Notes under the pieces: generated by a model
What the model saw: only the letters and a program-made list of their open reading frames with translations
Database searches by the model: none
Told to the model about the DNA's origin: nothing
NCBI GenBank assembly: GCA_027487945.1
Contig: JAIYCQ010000016.1
Coordinates: forward strand, 1 to 64,000
Length of the DNA stretch: 64,000 nucleotides
Direction: 5' to 3'
From: Caulobacteraceae bacterium
GTDB lineage: Bacteria > Pseudomonadota > Alphaproteobacteria > Caulobacterales > Caulobacteraceae
Part shown: piece after piece, positions 21,875 through 30,000 of the stretch
Position numbering within the stretch: position 1 is the first letter of the stretch
Layout of the letters: each line of letters begins with the position of its first letter
Made by a program: the position numbers and the translations under genes

Positions 21875-22864
21875 ATGACCTTCGATTTCGACGCCTATGT
21901 GACTTCCGCGCTGTTCGACCGTTCGGGGCGAACATTGTTCGCTCTGGGAGACGGTACGGTGCGGGCGGTTGCGGCCGGCGGCTTCGTCACCGTCGAGGCC
22001 CACGACGGCGCCGTGCTGTCGGCCTGCGCCCATCCGTCGGGCCACGGCATCCTGACCGGCGGCGATGACGGCCGGGTGGTCTGGACCCGCCTTGAGGGCG
22101 ACGAGATCGCCGCCAGCCTGGTCGCCGAGGTGAAGGGCCGCTGGATCGACGCCGTCGCCGCCTCCTCCGAATCGGGGCTGATCGCCTTCTCCGCCGGCCG
22201 CGACCTGCATGTGCGCGACGGCAAGGACGCCGCCTTCAGCCGGGTCTTCACGCATGAGAAGTCGGTGTCGGACGTCGCCTTCGATCCGAAGGGCCGCCGA
22301 ATCGCCGCCGCCACCTACGGCGGGGCGGCGCTGTGGTATGCCCGAATCGCCGAACAGAAGCCCAGTCTGCTGAAGTGGGCCGGCGCCCACTCGCTGGTCG
22401 CCTTCAGCCCCGACGGCAAGTTCCTGATGAGCGCCATGCAGGAGAACAGCCTGCACGGCTGGACCGTGGCCGACGGCAAGAACATGCGGATGGGCGGCTA
22501 TCCGGCCAAGGTGAAGAGCATGGCCTTCCTGTCGGGCGGCGTGATGCTGGCCACGTCCGGCGCCAACGGCGCGGTCGTCTGGCCTTTCTCCGGCGCGACC
22601 GGCCCGATGGGCAAGGAGGCCGCCGAGATCGGCTTTGACCAGACCGCCCTGGTCGTGCGGGTGGCCACGACGCCGAAGCTCTCGCTGCTGGCCGCCGGCC
22701 TTGACGACGGCCGCGTCTGGGTCGCCGACCTCAAGAGCGGCAAGATGGACACGCTGAAGGCCGAGAAGGGCGCGGCCATCTCGGCCCTGGCCATCACCGC
22801 CGACGGCGGTCGGGTGGCCTGGGGCGACGAGGACGGCGCTGCGGGGGTCGTGGAGCGGGGCTAG
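21875..22864 (+). CDS. WD40 repeat beta-propeller protein
   Basis: A 329-residue protein without a signal peptide, made of repeated beta-propeller blades: GAVLSACAHPSGHGILTGGD, VSDVAFDPKGRRIAAATYGG, HSLVAFSPDGKFLMSAMQEN, VKSMAFLSGGVMLATSGANG. I count six to seven blades. Such propellers are cytoplasmic scaffolds; the partner is unknown. It diverges from exbD across about 160 bases and converges on the nitroreductase. Confidence 0.88.
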   Translation: MTFDFDAYVTSALFDRSGRTLFALGDGTVRAVAAGGFVTVEAHDGAVLSACAHPSGHGILTGGDDGRVVWTRLEGDEIAASLVAEVKGRWIDAVAASSESGLIAFSAGRDLHVRDGKDAAFSRVFTHEKSVSDVAFDPKGRRIAAATYGGAALWYARIAEQKPSLLKWAGAHSLVAFSPDGKFLMSAMQENSLHGWTVADGKNMRMGGYPAKVKSMAFLSGGVMLATSGANGAVVWPFSGATGPMGKEAAEIGFDQTALVVRVATTPKLSLLAAGLDDGRVWVADLKSGKMDTLKAEKGAAISALAITADGGRVAWGDEDGAAGVVERG

Positions 22865-22871
22865 GACTTTA

Positions 22872-22889
22872 CTCCCCGCGAGCGGGGAG
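22872..22889. terminator. short hairpin between convergent genes
   Basis: CTCCCCGC (22872-22879) pairs with GCGGGGAG (22882-22889) across two bases. It lies between the converging WD40 and nitroreductase stops and may end either transcript. U-tracts are weak. The sequence resembles the inner hairpin of repeat family B, so it may be a remnant of that element. Confidence 0.5.
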
Positions 22890-22898
22890 GAGGAAGAT

Positions 22899-23558
22899 CT
22901 AGAACCCGTCCATGCTGCACCACACATCGAACGGGTCCCGCCGCGTGCGCAGACCGTTGATCGGGGCGGTCTCGTCGGCCCAGCCCAGCGCCATGCCCGA
23001 AAACAGCATGTGGTCTTCGGGCAGGGCGATGTGGTCGCCGACCGTCTTGGGATAGCGGGCCCAGAACTCCTGGGCGCAGGTGGCCAGGCCGCGCTCGACG
23101 GCCAGCAGCATCACCGTCTGCATGTACATGCCGACGTCCGCCCACTGCGGCTTGCCGAGCTTGCGGTCGAGGCTGAAGAACAGGCCGACAGGGGCGCCGA
23201 AGAACTGGGTGTTCTTGAACAGCTGCTGCAGCCGGGCGGGCTTGTCCTCGCGCGGGATGCCGAGGGTGGCGTAGAGGTCCTCGCCGCATTCGAAGCGGCG
23301 GGTGCGGAAGGGGTCCCACAGATTGTCGGGATAGACGTCGTACTCGGGCGTCTCGCCGCCGAGGTTGGCCGCCACCCTGGCCTTCAGCGCCTCCAGCGGT
23401 TCGCCGGCCAGGGCGTGGACGCGCCAGGGCTGCAGGTTGCCGCCGGACGGGGCGCGATGGGCGGCCTCGAGGATCTCGCGGACCAGGGCGCCGGGCACGG
23501 GGTCAGGCTTGAAGGCGCGGACGGAAACGCGGCGATCGACGGCTTCTGTGACGTTCAT
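22899..23558 (-). CDS. nitroreductase-family FMN oxidoreductase
   Basis: A 219-residue nitroreductase starting MNVTEAVDRRVSVRAFKPDP at 23558. FMN-binding residues are seen in RRVSVRAF, RAPSGGNLQPWR and the C-terminal part (DVGMYMQTVMLLAVERGLAT, ALGWADETAPIN). It uses NAD(P)H to reduce nitro or quinone compounds; the true substrate is not predictable. The longer frame to 23591 is less likely because the family starts at this Met and a purine-rich stretch (GAAAGAG) precedes it. Confidence 0.92.
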   Translation of the reverse strand: MNVTEAVDRRVSVRAFKPDPVPGALVREILEAAHRAPSGGNLQPWRVHALAGEPLEALKARVAANLGGETPEYDVYPDNLWDPFRTRRFECGEDLYATLGIPREDKPARLQQLFKNTQFFGAPVGLFFSLDRKLGKPQWADVGMYMQTVMLLAVERGLATCAQEFWARYPKTVGDHIALPEDHMLFSGMALGWADETAPINGLRTRRDPFDVWCSMDGF

Positions 23559-23634
23559 GGCTCTTTCGCTCCGCGGCGGATTGGGCGACATGGGTTAGCA
23601 TCCATCCGCCACGTCAAGGCAAGGGGAGCGGCGC

Positions 23635-24531
23635 GTGAACCCGAAAGGCAACCCTGGCCCGTGGCGGCTGATCCGGCGGCTCGCGGTGGCGGCCTTTCTG
23701 CTGGTGGTCGTCGCCCCGGTGGGTCTGACGCTGTTCTACCGCTTCGTCCCGCCGCCCTTCACCATCCTGATGGTGCAGCGCGTCTTCGAGGGCAAGGGCT
23801 GGGACTACCGCTGGCGCTCGCTCGACCGCATGTCGCCGGCGCTGGTCCAGGCTGCCATCGCCGCCGAGGACGCCCGCTTCTGTGAGCACAACGGCTTCGA
23901 CTTCGAGGCCATGGAGAAGGCCTGGAAGAACAACCAGCGCGGCGGCCGGGTGAAGGGCGGCTCGACCATCAGCCAGCAGACGGCCAAGAACGTCTTCCTG
24001 TGGCCGGCCCGGTCCTACGTCCGCAAGGGGCTGGAGGCCTATTTCACGGTCCTGATCGAGACCCTCTGGGGCAAGCGGCGGATCATGGAGGTCTATCTCA
24101 ACGTCGCCGAGATGGGGGCCGGCACCTACGGGGTGGAGGCGGCCTCGCGCCGCTACTTCGGGGTCAGCGCGGACAAGGTGACCCGCGCCCAGGCGGCGCG
24201 GCTGGTGGCCATCCTGCCCAATCCGCTGAAGTATCGCGCCGTGAAGCCCGGCAAGTACGTCGCCAACCGCTCGCGCCGGATCGGCGCCGCCGCCGGCACG
24301 GTGCGCAACGACGGCCTCGCCGCCTGCGTGGGCAAGATGCGCCGTCAGACCGCCGCCGAAAAGGCCGAGCCCGCGCCGCAGCGCAAGCCGACGGTCCGCC
24401 GCCCGGCCCCGGAGACCAAGGCCGACCCGCTGCCCCCTGCCGAGCCCGTGGACGCCGCCGCGCCGCCGGCGCCCGAGCCGGCCGACGCGCCGGCTCCGGA
24501 AGTTTTCGAGACCCCTCAGACCTCCGATTGA
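23635..24531 (+). CDS. mtgA: monofunctional biosynthetic peptidoglycan transglycosylase
   Basis: A 298-residue GT51 enzyme with one N-terminal membrane helix ([20 protein letters not shown]). The five-motif core is present: [17 protein letters not shown] with the catalytic Glu, [40 protein letters not shown] and [11 protein letters not shown]. It polymerises lipid II into glycan strands. The family is usually about 230-240 residues; here a Pro/Ala-rich C-terminal tail adds about 60. The start is GTG with GGGGAG six bases before. Confidence 0.96.
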   Translation: MNPKGNPGPWRLIRRLAVAAFLLVVVAPVGLTLFYRFVPPPFTILMVQRVFEGKGWDYRWRSLDRMSPALVQAAIAAEDARFCEHNGFDFEAMEKAWKNNQRGGRVKGGSTISQQTAKNVFLWPARSYVRKGLEAYFTVLIETLWGKRRIMEVYLNVAEMGAGTYGVEAASRRYFGVSADKVTRAQAARLVAILPNPLKYRAVKPGKYVANRSRRIGAAAGTVRNDGLAACVGKMRRQTAAEKAEPAPQRKPTVRRPAPETKADPLPPAEPVDAAAPPAPEPADAPAPEVFETPQTSD

Positions 24532-24610
24532 GGGCACCAGCATTCTTGACGGAAGCGGTCGGCGCGCTTCCCATGCCCGCCAATCAGAATCCCTTCGAGG
24601 AACCAGTCCG

Positions 24611-26452
24611 ATGCTGAAGATGAAACTTCTCGCGGCCGGCGCGGTGATCGCCGTCGCCGCCGGGAGCGCAGGCCTTTTCGCCGCCGCCCAGGCCAAGCAG
24701 CCCGCCCCGGCCGCCACGGCGGCGAGGCCCACGCCGGAGCAGGCCCAGGCCTTCGTCGACCGCACCGAAGCCCAGATGGCCGCGCTGTCGCAGTACGTGA
24801 ACCGCGCCTCATGGGTGCGCGCCACCTACATCACCGAAGACACCATGTGGCTGGAGGCCCGGGCCGGCGCCGAGTTCACCGACCTCGCCACCCGCGCCGC
24901 CATCGAGGCGGCGAAGTATGACGGGGTCGCCGTCGACGCGGTGACCCGCCGCAAGCTCGACATCCTCAAGCGCGCCGTGGTCGCCCCGGCCCCGCAGCGG
25001 CCCGGCGCGGCCGACGAGATGGCCACCATCGCCTCGCGTCTGGACTCCGTCTACTCGACCGGCAAGTTCACCTACCAGGGCAAGCCGATCACCCTCAACG
25101 ACGCCGAGGACGTGCTGTCGACCAGCCGCGACCCGGCGGAGCTGAAGGCGGTCTGGGAAGGCTGGCACTCGATTTCGCCGGTCATGAAGGCTGACTACGC
25201 CCGCCTCGTCGCGCTCGAGAACGAGGGCGCGGCCGGCATGGGCTACAAGGACACCGGCGCCCTCTGGCGGTCCGGCTACGACATGGACCCGGATGCCTTC
25301 GCGGCCGAGACCGACCGCCTGTGGAAGCAGATCGAGCCCTTCTACAAGAACCTGCACTGCTACGTCCGGGCCCGGCTGAACGAGCAGTACGGCGACGCGG
25401 TCCAGCCGCGCACCGGCCCGATCCGCGCCGACCTGCTGGGCAACATGTGGGCCCAGCAGTGGGGCAATATCTATCCGATCGTCGCGCCGAAGACCGAGAC
25501 CTCGGGCTACAGCCTCGACCAGCTGCTGGTCGATGCGAAGTACGACCCCACGAAGATGGTCAAGACCGGCGAGGCCTTCTACGTCTCGATGGGTCTGGCG
25601 CCGCTGCCTGAGACCTTCTGGAGCCGCTCGCAGATCGTGCGCCCCGAGGGCCGCGAGGTGGTCTGTCACGCCTCGGCCTGGGACCTCGATGACCGTGACG
25701 ACATCCGCATCAAGATGTGCACCAAGGTCAACGGCGAGGACTTCTACACCGTCCACCACGAGCTCGGTCACAACTACTACCAGCGCGCCTACAAGGATCA
25801 GCCCTACATCTTCAAGAACGGCGCGAACGACGGCTTCCACGAAGCGATCGGCGATTTCGTCGGCCTGTCGGCGCTGACCCCCACCTACCTCAACCAGATC
25901 GGCCTGCTCGAGACCGTGCCCGGCGCGGACGGCGACGTGCCGTTCCTGCTGAAGATGGCGCTCGACAAGATCGCCTTCATGCCGTTCGGCCTGATGGTCG
26001 ACCGCTGGCGCTGGCAGGTGTTCGACGGGACCCTGACGCCGGAGACCTACAACGCCGGCTGGTGGACGCTGCGCACGAAGTACCAGGGCATCACGCCGCC
26101 GGGCGACCGGCCGACCGACGCCTTCGATCCGGGCGCCAAGTACCATGTGCCCGGGAACGTGCCCTACACCCGCTACTTCCTGGCCCATGTGTATCAGTTC
26201 CAGTTCCATGAAGCGGCCTGCCGGCAGGCCGGCTGGAAGGGCCCGCTGCACCGCTGCTCGATCTACGGCAACAAGGAGGTCGGGGCGAAGTTCAACGCCA
26301 TGATGGAGATGGGCGCCTCACGTCCCTGGCCGGACGCCATGGAGGCCTTCACCGGCCAGCGCCAGGGCGACGCCTCGGCGGTGGCTGAGTACTTCAAGCC
26401 GCTGAACGTCTGGCTGACGAAGCAGAACAAGGGCGAGAAGTGCGGCTGGTAG
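24611..26452 (+). CDS. exported M2-family metallopeptidase (ACE-like dipeptidyl carboxypeptidase)
   Basis: A 613-residue secreted zinc peptidase. Signal peptide at about 1-28 (MLKMKLLAAGAVIAVAAGSA). The zinc site is HHELGHNYY with H383-E384-xx-H387 and a third ligand Glu411 in GFHEAIGDFVGLS, the gluzincin spacing. Further M2 motifs include GYDMDPDAFAAETDRLWKQI, LLGNMWAQQWGNIYP and VPYTRYFLAHVYQFQFHEAA. It removes C-terminal dipeptides from peptides in the periplasm. A strong terminator follows it. Confidence 0.96.
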   Translation: MLKMKLLAAGAVIAVAAGSAGLFAAAQAKQPAPAATAARPTPEQAQAFVDRTEAQMAALSQYVNRASWVRATYITEDTMWLEARAGAEFTDLATRAAIEAAKYDGVAVDAVTRRKLDILKRAVVAPAPQRPGAADEMATIASRLDSVYSTGKFTYQGKPITLNDAEDVLSTSRDPAELKAVWEGWHSISPVMKADYARLVALENEGAAGMGYKDTGALWRSGYDMDPDAFAAETDRLWKQIEPFYKNLHCYVRARLNEQYGDAVQPRTGPIRADLLGNMWAQQWGNIYPIVAPKTETSGYSLDQLLVDAKYDPTKMVKTGEAFYVSMGLAPLPETFWSRSQIVRPEGREVVCHASAWDLDDRDDIRIKMCTKVNGEDFYTVHHELGHNYYQRAYKDQPYIFKNGANDGFHEAIGDFVGLSALTPTYLNQIGLLETVPGADGDVPFLLKMALDKIAFMPFGLMVDRWRWQVFDGTLTPETYNAGWWTLRTKYQGITPPGDRPTDAFDPGAKYHVPGNVPYTRYFLAHVYQFQFHEAACRQAGWKGPLHRCSIYGNKEVGAKFNAMMEMGASRPWPDAMEAFTGQRQGDASAVAEYFKPLNVWLTKQNKGEKCGW

Positions 26453-26477
26453 GCTGACCGTCTGACAAGACACGGGG

Positions 26478-26507
26478 AGGGCGGGCCGCGGCGACGGGGC
26501 CCGCCCT
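26478..26507 (+). terminator. Rho-independent terminator after the M2 peptidase
   Basis: A perfect 10-bp stem, AGGGCGGGCC (26478-26487) with GGCCCGCCCT (26498-26507), loop of ten, followed by TTTC. It lies 25 bases after the peptidase stop. Confidence 0.8.
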
Positions 26508-26634
26508 TTCGCTGTCCGCCGGGTTCGCCCCGTCGTGGTTGCCGGACTTTCACCCTGTCCTGTGGCCGAGGCGTTTACCGTGCCGGTCGCAGTCTGCCCG
26601 TCCGACCGTCAATGCCAGTCGGACAGGTGGGGCC

Positions 26635-27996
26635 ATGATGACCGAGCGAACCCTCCTTCAGCGGATGCGTGACTTCCTGCGCGCGTTCCGGCGCGACAAC
26701 AGCGCCGCCGCCGCCATCCAGTTCGCCCTGATGGCCTTGCCGCTGTCGGTCACGGTGTTCGGCATGGTCGACGTCAGCCGGGCGTCCGCGGCCAAGGGCC
26801 ATCTGCAGGATGCGCTGGACGCCGCCGCCCTGGCGGCCGCCCGCTCGACCGCCGTCACCGACGAGGGGCTCCAGGCCGTCGGCGAGGGGGTGCTGGCGGT
26901 GGACCTGACAGGCTCGCGGGCCACGCTGAAGACGTCCAGCTTCAGGCTCGTCGACAACGCCGTGGTCGCCACCGCCACCGCCGAGATGCCGCCGATCATT
27001 GCCGGTCTCTGGCTGGACGGCGACATGCAGATCGGCGCGGAGACCGAGGTTGTTCGCGCCTCCAAGAACGTCGAGGTCGCCCTGGCGCTGGACATCACCG
27101 GCTCGATGAACGGCAGCAAGATCGCCGACCTGCGCGCCGCGGCCAAGGAGCTGGTCGGGATGATCATCCAGTCCCAGCAGACTCCTTTCTATTCGAAGGT
27201 GGCGCTCGTCCCCTACTCGATGGGCGTCAACGCCGGCAGCTATGCCGCCGCCGTCCGGGGAACCCCGACCAGCGGAACCTGCACCACGCCGGGCTGCAAC
27301 CGGTTCACCTTCACCACCGCGGCGGGGGGAACCTCGACCCGGACCATCAGCAGCTGCGTCAGCGAGCGCACCGGGCCGGAGGCCTACACCGACGCCGCGC
27401 CGTCGACCGCGCTGGTGGGCCGCAACTACGCGGGCAGCAACAACCCCTGTCCGGCCGCGTCGATCAGCCCGCTGTCGAGCGACGAGACCGCGCTGAAGGC
27501 GAAGATCGACACGCTGCAGGCCTCCGGCTCGACGGCCGGCCAGATCGGTCTGGCCTGGGGCTGGTACATGGTCTCGCCAAACTTCGGCTACCTCTGGCCG
27601 AACGATGACAATCGCCCGGCCGCCTACGGCGGCGACGACCTGCTCAAGGTGGTCGTGCTGATGACCGACGGAGAGTTCAACACCACCTACTGCAAGGGCG
27701 TGATCAGCAAGGACGCCACGTCCGGCTCCGGTTCGTCGTCCGACAAGATCAACTGCAACGCCACCAACGGGAACGCCTTCGCCCAGGCCGAGGCCCTGTG
27801 CGACGCCATGAAGGCGCAGGGGGTGGTGATCTACACCGTCGGCTTCGCGCTCGAGGGGAACAGCGCCGCTGAAGACATCATGGAAAGCTGCGCGACCGAC
27901 GCCGATCACATGTTCCTGCCCGACAGCGGCGCGGATCTGAAGGTGGCGTTCCGCGCCATCGGTCAGGACATCAACGCCCTGCGCCTGTCGAAATGA
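26635..27996 (+). CDS. TadG-like pilus-assembly protein with von Willebrand A domain (paralogue 1 of 3)
   Basis: A 453-residue protein. The N-terminus carries a TadE/G-type segment with one membrane helix (AIQFALMALPLSVTVFGMVD) and LQDALDAAALAAARS, the family signature. The VWA domain starts near 145 with the metal-site motif ALDITGSMNGSK; LMTDGEFNTTYCKG and a third motif follow. Cysteines in CTTPGCNRF, SSCVSER and SCATD suggest disulfides outside the cytoplasm. GGTGGGG precedes the ATG at 26635. Two paralogues follow in the same direction. Confidence 0.88.
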   Translation: MMTERTLLQRMRDFLRAFRRDNSAAAAIQFALMALPLSVTVFGMVDVSRASAAKGHLQDALDAAALAAARSTAVTDEGLQAVGEGVLAVDLTGSRATLKTSSFRLVDNAVVATATAEMPPIIAGLWLDGDMQIGAETEVVRASKNVEVALALDITGSMNGSKIADLRAAAKELVGMIIQSQQTPFYSKVALVPYSMGVNAGSYAAAVRGTPTSGTCTTPGCNRFTFTTAAGGTSTRTISSCVSERTGPEAYTDAAPSTALVGRNYAGSNNPCPAASISPLSSDETALKAKIDTLQASGSTAGQIGLAWGWYMVSPNFGYLWPNDDNRPAAYGGDDLLKVVVLMTDGEFNTTYCKGVISKDATSGSGSSSDKINCNATNGNAFAQAEALCDAMKAQGVVIYTVGFALEGNSAAEDIMESCATDADHMFLPDSGADLKVAFRAIGQDINALRLSK

Positions 27997-28041
27997 TCAG
28001 AGGACGGTAAGTTCGGATTCACCATGCGCATTAGCGCATTC

Positions 28042-28081
28042 CTTTACCTTGGCGCTCGATAGTACCCGAAACGGGGTAAAG
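28042..28081 (+). other. inverted repeat over the ribosome site of TadG paralogue 2
   Basis: CTTTACC (28042-28048) pairs with GGTAAAG (28075-28081), and an inner TACCC/GGGTA pair encloses GAAACG. The right arm contains the GGGG that would act as the ribosome binding site for the ATG at 28085. Folding would hide it. Whether this regulates translation is inference. Confidence 0.4.
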
Positions 28082-28084
28082 CTT

Positions 28085-29911
28085 ATGAGCCGCCAGCAGT
28101 CGCGAGGAAACGGAGAATCGGGCGTCGGATTTCTGTCCCGGTTCGCCCGCGCGCGCAGCGGCGCCGTTGCGATCTGGTTCGCCGTCATGGCGCTTCCCCT
28201 CGCGGTGCTGTCCTTCGCCCTGATCGACATCAACCGGGCGAGCGTGGAGAAGCGCTACCTGCAGGACGCGCTCGATGCCGCGGTGCTGCTCGTCGCGCGA
28301 TCGACGGCGACGACCAACGAGCAGGCGCAGACCCTGGGATCGGCGGCCCTGGCGGCGCAACTGGCCGGGATGAGCGACGCCACGCTTGTGAGTTCGTCGT
28401 TCAAGATCGAGGGCAGCACCGTCAAGGGGGCGGCGACATCCGGACTCTCGCCCTTCGTCGCCAACCTCTGGCTGGGTAGCGACATGGGCGTCGGAGCCGT
28501 CTCTGAAGCGACGCGCGCGGCGACAAACCTCGAAGTCGCGATGGTGCTGGACGTCACCGGATCGATGAAGGGCCAGAAGCTGATCGACCTCAAGGCGGCG
28601 GCCAACAGCCTGATCGACATGGTCGTGCAGGACGTGCAGTCGCCCTATTACTCGAAGGTCGCGCTGGCGCCGTTCTCGGTCGCGGTGAATGCCGGGGGCT
28701 ACGCCGCCGGCGTACGTGGCGCGGTGGTGGGCACGAAGGCGATCACCGGGGCGTCCTGGACGACCGGCGCCTCCAAGTCGATCACCGGGATCAGCAAGGC
28801 CAGCACCGCCGTCGTCACCTCGGCCAACCACGGCTTTCAGAACGGCGACGTCGTCTACATCTCCGGCGTGTCCGGCATGACGCAGGTCAACAACAAGTAC
28901 TATACGGTCTCCAACCGGGCGACGAACACCTTCCGCCTGTCCGGAACCAGCAGCTCGTCGTGGAGCACCTATTCTTCCGGCGGCACGATCCGGAAGTGTC
29001 AGGTCTCCGATTGCGGGATCGTCATCACCGCCAACAGCCACGGCTACAGCAACGGCGATCTCGTCTACATCCTCGGTGTCAACGGCATGACCGGGCTGAA
29101 CGGCAATGTCTTCACCGTGGCCAACAAGGCGACCAACACCTTCTCGCTGGCCGGGGCCACGGGCGCGTCCTACAGCGCCTATACATCCGGCGGCACGGCC
29201 TACTGCCTGACCGCCGGCTGCCAGTACTACCGGTTCACCGACCGCGACGGGTACACGCGGATCCAGGAAATCTCGACCTGTGTCTCCGAGCGGGTCGGGA
29301 CCGAGGCCTACAAGAACACCTCGCCGAGCACGAGCCCGGTGGGTCGGGTCTATCTGGAAGACCAGGCGGGCTGCCCGTCGGCCACGATCATGCCGCTCTC
29401 GACCGACAAGACCGCGCTGAAGGCCTCCGTCGAGGACTACGTCGCCGCCGGATCCACGGCGGGGCAGATCGGCGCGGCCTGGGGCTGGTACATGGTCGAC
29501 CCGAACTTCGCCTACCTCTGGCCCACCGCGAGCCAGCCCGCCGCCTACACCAAGCCCGACCTTCTCAAGGTCGTGATCATGATGACCGACGGCGAGTTCA
29601 ACAGCGAGTACTGCAATGGCGTCCTCAGCAAGGACTCCCAGAGCAGCGGTTCGTCCTACCGGATCAACTGCAACGCCACTAACGGCGACGGCACGGTTCA
29701 GGCGCTGGCCCAGTGCAAGGCGATGAAGGACGCTGGCGTGGTGGTCTACTCGGTCGGTTTCGACCTGGGCGGCAACGCCACGGCCGAGAACTTCATCAAG
29801 ACGTGCGCGACCAGCAGTGATCACGTCTACCTGCCCTCGGGCGGGGGCGCGCTGAAGGACGCCTTCGCCTCGATCGGCAAGGACATCATGAAGCTGCGAC
29901 TGTCGAAGTAG
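28085..29911 (+). CDS. TadG-like VWA protein with two inserted phage-type beta repeats (paralogue 2 of 3)
   Basis: A 608-residue paralogue of the preceding gene. TadE/G segment AIWFAVMALPLAVLSFALID, then YLQDALDAAVLLVARSTATT; VWA metal motif VLDVTGSMKGQK near 155 and MTDGEFNSEYCNG later. Between GYAAGVRG and CQYYRFTDRDG lie two tandem repeats of about 65-70 residues (roughly 233-372) that paralogue 1 lacks. Each has the plan HGxxNGDxVYIxGVxGM, a TVxNxATNTFxL strand and a YxSGGT end, as in FCCH-type beta domains of phage structural proteins. ATG at 28085. Confidence 0.88.
   Translation: MSRQQSRGNGESGVGFLSRFARARSGAVAIWFAVMALPLAVLSFALIDINRASVEKRYLQDALDAAVLLVARSTATTNEQAQTLGSAALAAQLAGMSDATLVSSSFKIEGSTVKGAATSGLSPFVANLWLGSDMGVGAVSEATRAATNLEVAMVLDVTGSMKGQKLIDLKAAANSLIDMVVQDVQSPYYSKVALAPFSVAVNAGGYAAGVRGAVVGTKAITGASWTTGASKSITGISKASTAVVTSANHGFQNGDVVYISGVSGMTQVNNKYYTVSNRATNTFRLSGTSSSSWSTYSSGGTIRKCQVSDCGIVITANSHGYSNGDLVYILGVNGMTGLNGNVFTVANKATNTFSLAGATGASYSAYTSGGTAYCLTAGCQYYRFTDRDGYTRIQEISTCVSERVGTEAYKNTSPSTSPVGRVYLEDQAGCPSATIMPLSTDKTALKASVEDYVAAGSTAGQIGAAWGWYMVDPNFAYLWPTASQPAAYTKPDLLKVVIMMTDGEFNSEYCNGVLSKDSQSSGSSYRINCNATNGDGTVQALAQCKAMKDAGVVVYSVGFDLGGNATAENFIKTCATSSDHVYLPSGGGALKDAFASIGKDIMKLRLSK
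28781..29200 (+). repeat. two tandem coding repeats (FCCH-like beta modules)
   Basis: Repeat 1 spans about 28781-28998 and repeat 2 about 29005-29200. Aligned features: NHGFQNGDVVYISGVSGM against SHGYSNGDLVYILGVNGM; YYTVSNRATNTFRLSG against VFTVANKATNTFSLAG; WSTYSSGGT against YSAYTSGGT. They are similar in protein but diverged in DNA, so the duplication is not recent. Confidence 0.85.
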
Positions 29912-30000
29912 GCATTGCGGACTGCTCCCGACTGCGCCGGTTTACGGGATGTCCATAGATCCGTGCGAACGGTGCAGGCCAAGCCTTCGGGACACTCAAG

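Noticed and set aside
26574-29946. Shared TTTACC/TTTACG upstream of each TadG-like gene (26574, 28043, 29941) as a common promoter
   Set aside because: Distance to the start and the flanking bases vary and no common -10 follows, so chance is likely.
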